The notes under the pieces were generated by a model. That model worked only from the letters and a program-made list of their open reading frames with translations. It ran no database searches and was not told where the DNA came from. Shown one piece after another: positions 61,334-64,000 of a DNA stretch of 64,000 bases. The first letter of the stretch is position 1. Every line of letters starts with the position of its first letter. A program made the translations under genes and the position numbers. The stretch is from Brachybacterium avium (lineage in GTDB: Bacteria; Actinomycetota; Actinomycetes; Actinomycetales; Dermabacteraceae), in contig NZ_CP022316.1 in assembly GCF_002216795.1 (NCBI RefSeq), positions 1,798,001 through 1,862,000 of the forward strand, given 5' to 3'.

Positions 61334-62650
61334 GTGACCTCCGATCCCTCGACAGACCCCGCCGGACCCCTCGACCGCGAGGGGCTCCGCGACTCCGCCG
61401 GGCCGGGAGAGCCCGGCCTCGATCTCGCTGCCGATGACCCCGGCGAGACCGCCGCTGCCCTGGCCACCACGCTGCGGGGAGCGATGCACGTGGCCTTCGC
61501 GGTGCTGCCGAGCGTGGGGGCCGTGCGTGCCTACGGCACCGACGGCATCCCCCTGCCGCTCGCCCTGGTCACCGCTGCGGTGATCGTCGGCATCTACGTG
61601 ATCGGCTCCCGGTTCGCGCTGCGCCGGGGGGACGCCGGCCGCTCCGCCCAGACCGATCTGCTGCTGCCCTCCCGCGGCTGGGTGCTCGCCCTCGCCCTCG
61701 TCTGGATGGCCAGCACCTTCATCTCCTCCGCCTTCGTGTGGATCGCGTTCCCGCTCTTCTTCCTGGTCCTGTTCTCGCTCGGCCGGGTGGCGGGCCCGCT
61801 GGCCCTGGGCGCCGTCACGCTGTGGGCCGTGGTGGCGCCGCTGCTGGCGGAGGAGACCAGCTCGCTCGCGATCGGGGAGGTCCTCGGCCCGGTGGTCGGT
61901 GCCGCCTTCTCCCTGATCGCCCATGCCGTCTACCGTCGGCTGCTGATCGAGACCGACCGCAACCGGCAGCTGGTCACCCAGCTGCGGGCCGCGCAGAGCG
62001 AGCTCGCCGACTCCGAGCGCCGCAAGGGCATCGCCGAGGAGCGCCAGCGCCTCGCCCAGGACATCCACGACACCCTCGCCCAGGGGCTGAACTCCATCGT
62101 GCTGCTCAGCCGCGGGGCCCGAGCGGCCCACCCCGAGGCCGACGAGTCGTTCCTGCGCATCGAGGACACCGCCCGCGAGAACCTCGCCGACGCCCGCCGC
62201 CTGGTGCGCGATCTCGCCGACCGCGTGCCCCGCACCACCCTCGAGCAGGCATTGCGCGGCGTGATCTCTCGCGCCGAGATGCTGGGGGAGAGCCCCAGCT
62301 GGGAGCTGCGGATCGACGGGACCCCGCGAGAGCTCGCGCCGGCCCAGGTCGAGACCCTGCACCGGGCCGCCCAGTCCCTGGTCGCGAACGTGCAGCGTCA
62401 CGCCGGGGCCCGGCGCTGTGTGCTGACCCTCGCCTGGTGGCCGGGCCGGGTGAGCCTGGACGTGGTCGATGACGGCCGCGGTTTCGACCCCTCGACCACC
62501 ACCCGCAGCCACGACGGCGGCGACGGGCTGCGCCTGCTGCGCACCCGCCTCTCCCGCGCCGGTGGCGCCGTGGTGATCGATTCGGCCCCCGGAGAGGGCA
62601 CCACCATCGGCCTCACCCTGCCGACACACACCCAGGAGTCCGAGACATGA
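61334..62650 (+). CDS. Sensor histidine kinase (NarL-type partner)
   Basis: 438 residues. Five or six membrane helices (about 45-200), a coil, then the HisKA_3 motif ERQRLAQDIHDTLAQGLNSI with phospho-acceptor His245, and an ATPase domain (VDDGRGFDPSTT; GDGLRLLRTRLSRAGGAVVI). The signal is unknown. GTG 61334 precedes an acidic cytoplasmic lead. Stop overlaps the response-regulator start (ATGA). Confidence 0.92.
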   Translation: MTSDPSTDPAGPLDREGLRDSAGPGEPGLDLAADDPGETAAALATTLRGAMHVAFAVLPSVGAVRAYGTDGIPLPLALVTAAVIVGIYVIGSRFALRRGDAGRSAQTDLLLPSRGWVLALALVWMASTFISSAFVWIAFPLFFLVLFSLGRVAGPLALGAVTLWAVVAPLLAEETSSLAIGEVLGPVVGAAFSLIAHAVYRRLLIETDRNRQLVTQLRAAQSELADSERRKGIAEERQRLAQDIHDTLAQGLNSIVLLSRGARAAHPEADESFLRIEDTARENLADARRLVRDLADRVPRTTLEQALRGVISRAEMLGESPSWELRIDGTPRELAPAQVETLHRAAQSLVANVQRHAGARRCVLTLAWWPGRVSLDVVDDGRGFDPSTTTRSHDGGDGLRLLRTRLSRAGGAVVIDSAPGEGTTIGLTLPTHTQESET

Positions 62651-63312
62651 GCAGCACCCCAGAGCCGACGACGAGCATCCGGATCATGATGGTGGACGAC
62701 CACCCCGTGGTCCGAGCCGGGCTGCGCGCCCTGCTGGAGGCCGACGAAGGCATCGAAGTGGTCGCCGAGGTCGGATCCGGCGCAGCTGCGCTGGAGGAGC
62801 TCGACACCCTCGCAGCCGCGGCCTGCGGAGCCCCCGACCTGGTGCTGATGGACCTGAACCTGGGCGACGGCATCGGCGGCATCGAGACCACGCGCCGCCT
62901 GCGGGCCACCCACCCCGGGGTGCAGGTCCTGGCCGTGACCACCTTCGATGCGGAGGCCGACATCGTCGGCGCGCTCGAGGCCGGGGCGACCGGCTACGTG
63001 CTCAAGGATTCCCCCACCGAGGCGCTGATCGACGCCGTCGGCGAGGCAGCCGCGGGGCGCAGCATCCTCTCGCCCGAGGTCCAGCAGCGCCTGGTGCGAC
63101 GGATGACGAACCCGCACAGCGCCCTGTCCCCGCGGGAGACGGAGATCCTCGAGGCGCTCGCCACCGGCGCGACCAACCGCGAGGTCGCCAAGGCGATGTT
63201 CATCTCGGAATCGACGGTGAAGACCCACCTCGTGCACATCTACGACAAGCTCGGCGTCGACAGCCGCACCGCCGCGATCCGTGAGGCCCGCGACCGCCGC
63301 CTGATCCGTTGA
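62647..63312 (+). CDS. NarL/LuxR-family response regulator
   Basis: 221 residues. Receiver domain with Asp17-Asp18 (IMMVDDHPVVRAGLRALL), phospho-acceptor Asp69 (LVLMDLNLGDG) and conserved Lys in TGYVLKDSP. C-terminal LuxR helix-turn-helix LSPRETEILEALATGATNRE followed by VAKAMFISESTVKTHLVHIY. Forms a two-component pair with the kinase just upstream; targets unknown. Confidence 0.95.
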   Translation: MSSTPEPTTSIRIMMVDDHPVVRAGLRALLEADEGIEVVAEVGSGAAALEELDTLAAAACGAPDLVLMDLNLGDGIGGIETTRRLRATHPGVQVLAVTTFDAEADIVGALEAGATGYVLKDSPTEALIDAVGEAAAGRSILSPEVQQRLVRRMTNPHSALSPRETEILEALATGATNREVAKAMFISESTVKTHLVHIYDKLGVDSRTAAIREARDRRLIR

Positions 63313-63420
63313 CCTGCTCCGTGCCGCGGAGCACCGAGCCCGGACAGGGTCGGACCGGCGGTCCGGGAAGGGACTGCCGGTCCGAGAGATGGCCGGGGAA
63401 GGCGCCGTTGGGACGCGGGC

Positions 63421-63969
63421 TCACCAGCGATGGGCCACGTCGATGACCAGGCGGGAGCTGTCACCGGGACCGTCCAGGGTGAACACCCGCATCGGGAGCC
63501 GGGCGCGCACGCCGAGCCCGATCAGGGTCTGTCCCTCGAAGCTGCCGCTGAAGGCGACCTGACGGAAGGTGCGGTAACCGTTCACGTTGACCGCGTGCGA
63601 GCGATTGCGCGGGGAGTAGGTCGCGCCGGAGCTGCTGTCGTAGGCCGGGGCCTCGACCAGGATCGACAGATCCGCACCGCCGCTGAGCGGAACGGTGGAG
63701 CCGGAGCCGAGCTCGGAGACGCGATTGACGTACGCCACCGAATAGCCGGAGACATCACCCTCGAGGTCGATCACCAGCCGGTCGAAGCAGGTGTGCCGAC
63801 CGGTGCGGAGATTCTCGATCTGGGCGGAGGACATCCCCGAGGCGGACTCGGGCAGCGAGCCCCAGTGGATGCCGCAGTACGGTGCGGCGACGGCTGATGC
63901 CGGGGCGAGCACGGCCAGCCCGCAGAGCATGGCGCATGTGGCGAGGAGAGAGAGGATTCTTTTCTTCAC
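63421..63969 (-). CDS. Secreted AMIN-like domain protein
   Basis: 182 residues. Signal peptide KKRILSLLATCAMLCGLAVL, cleaved after ASAVAA, then a domain beginning CGIHWGSLPES with RHTCFDRLVIDLEGDVSGYS and ending GDSSRLVIDVAHRW. The beta-rich repeats around FDRLVIDL and SRLVIDV fit the AMIN-like family of actinobacterial secreted proteins, thought to bind cell-wall polymers. Two cysteines could form a disulphide. It converges with the response-regulator gene. Confidence 0.8.
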   Translation of the reverse strand: MKKRILSLLATCAMLCGLAVLAPASAVAAPYCGIHWGSLPESASGMSSAQIENLRTGRHTCFDRLVIDLEGDVSGYSVAYVNRVSELGSGSTVPLSGGADLSILVEAPAYDSSSGATYSPRNRSHAVNVNGYRTFRQVAFSGSFEGQTLIGLGVRARLPMRVFTLDGPGDSSRLVIDVAHRW

Positions 63970-64000
63970 AGCTGCCTCCTAGGGCGACGGCGAAAGCCAC

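Overview
The window is GC-rich actinobacterial chromosome around the replication origin. The gene order (cca, DUF6049, murJ, pseudokinase, trxB, parB, parA, rsmG, jag, yidC, yidD, rnpA, rpmH, dnaA, dnaN, recF, dciA, gyrB, gyrA, DUF3566, then tRNA-Ile and tRNA-Ala) is the classical origin order of Actinobacteria. Together with the glyoxylate/RamB, SigK/RskA and SoxR modules it suggests a member of Micrococcales, perhaps near Brachybacterium. That placement is recollection-based inference, not a database result.

Layout. 1-8 kb: a truncated alpha/beta hydrolase, tRNA-Leu, an amino-acid permease, the rpsF-ssb-rpsR-rplI operon behind a probable S6:S18 RNA leader, and a class A penicillin-binding protein. 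8-18.7 kb: cca, the DUF6049-murJ-pseudokinase envelope operon, trxB and a thioredoxin-fold protein whose two catalytic cysteines are both alanine. 18.7-21.3 kb: 2.6 kb without a credible gene, holding 13 parS-like 14-mers plus two weaker ones, bracketed by DnaA boxes. 21.3-27.8 kb: parB (with a roughly 345-residue disordered insertion), parA, rsmG, jag, yidC, yidD, rnpA, rpmH on the minus strand. 28-43.6 kb: dnaA, dnaN, recF, dciA, an FMN-riboswitch riboflavin operon, gyrB, gyrA, DUF3566. 43.6-49.5 kb: a YbaK-type protein, a SigK/RskA-like operon with a fasciclin lipoprotein and a molybdopterin oxidoreductase, then tRNA-Ile and tRNA-Ala. 49.7-64 kb: a CHRD-like surface protein with a sortase, Lrp/LysE, RamB with aceA and aceB, an ECF sigma factor with a YCII/DGPF protein, ferredoxin-SoxR-superoxide dismutase, a two-component system and an AMIN-like secreted protein.

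The most interesting system is the segregation/origin locus at 18.7-23.3 kb: a dense array of imperfect parS sites, none matching the canonical 14-mer exactly, one non-palindromic variant occurring five times, DnaA-box clusters at both ends, and an unusually long ParB encoded next to it. A second compact circuit is a SoxR regulon in which two promoters (ferredoxin and superoxide dismutase) share the same -35 and a 19-bp spacer filled by the operator.

Caution: eleven single-base frameshifts were found, in rpsR, cca, DUF6049, yidC, recF (three), gyrA (two), rskA and one hypothetical gene. Each lies at a run of C or G where one extra base restores the family reading frame. Several of these genes are essential, so they are best read as sequencing deletions, and I annotate the genes as intact apart from that base.
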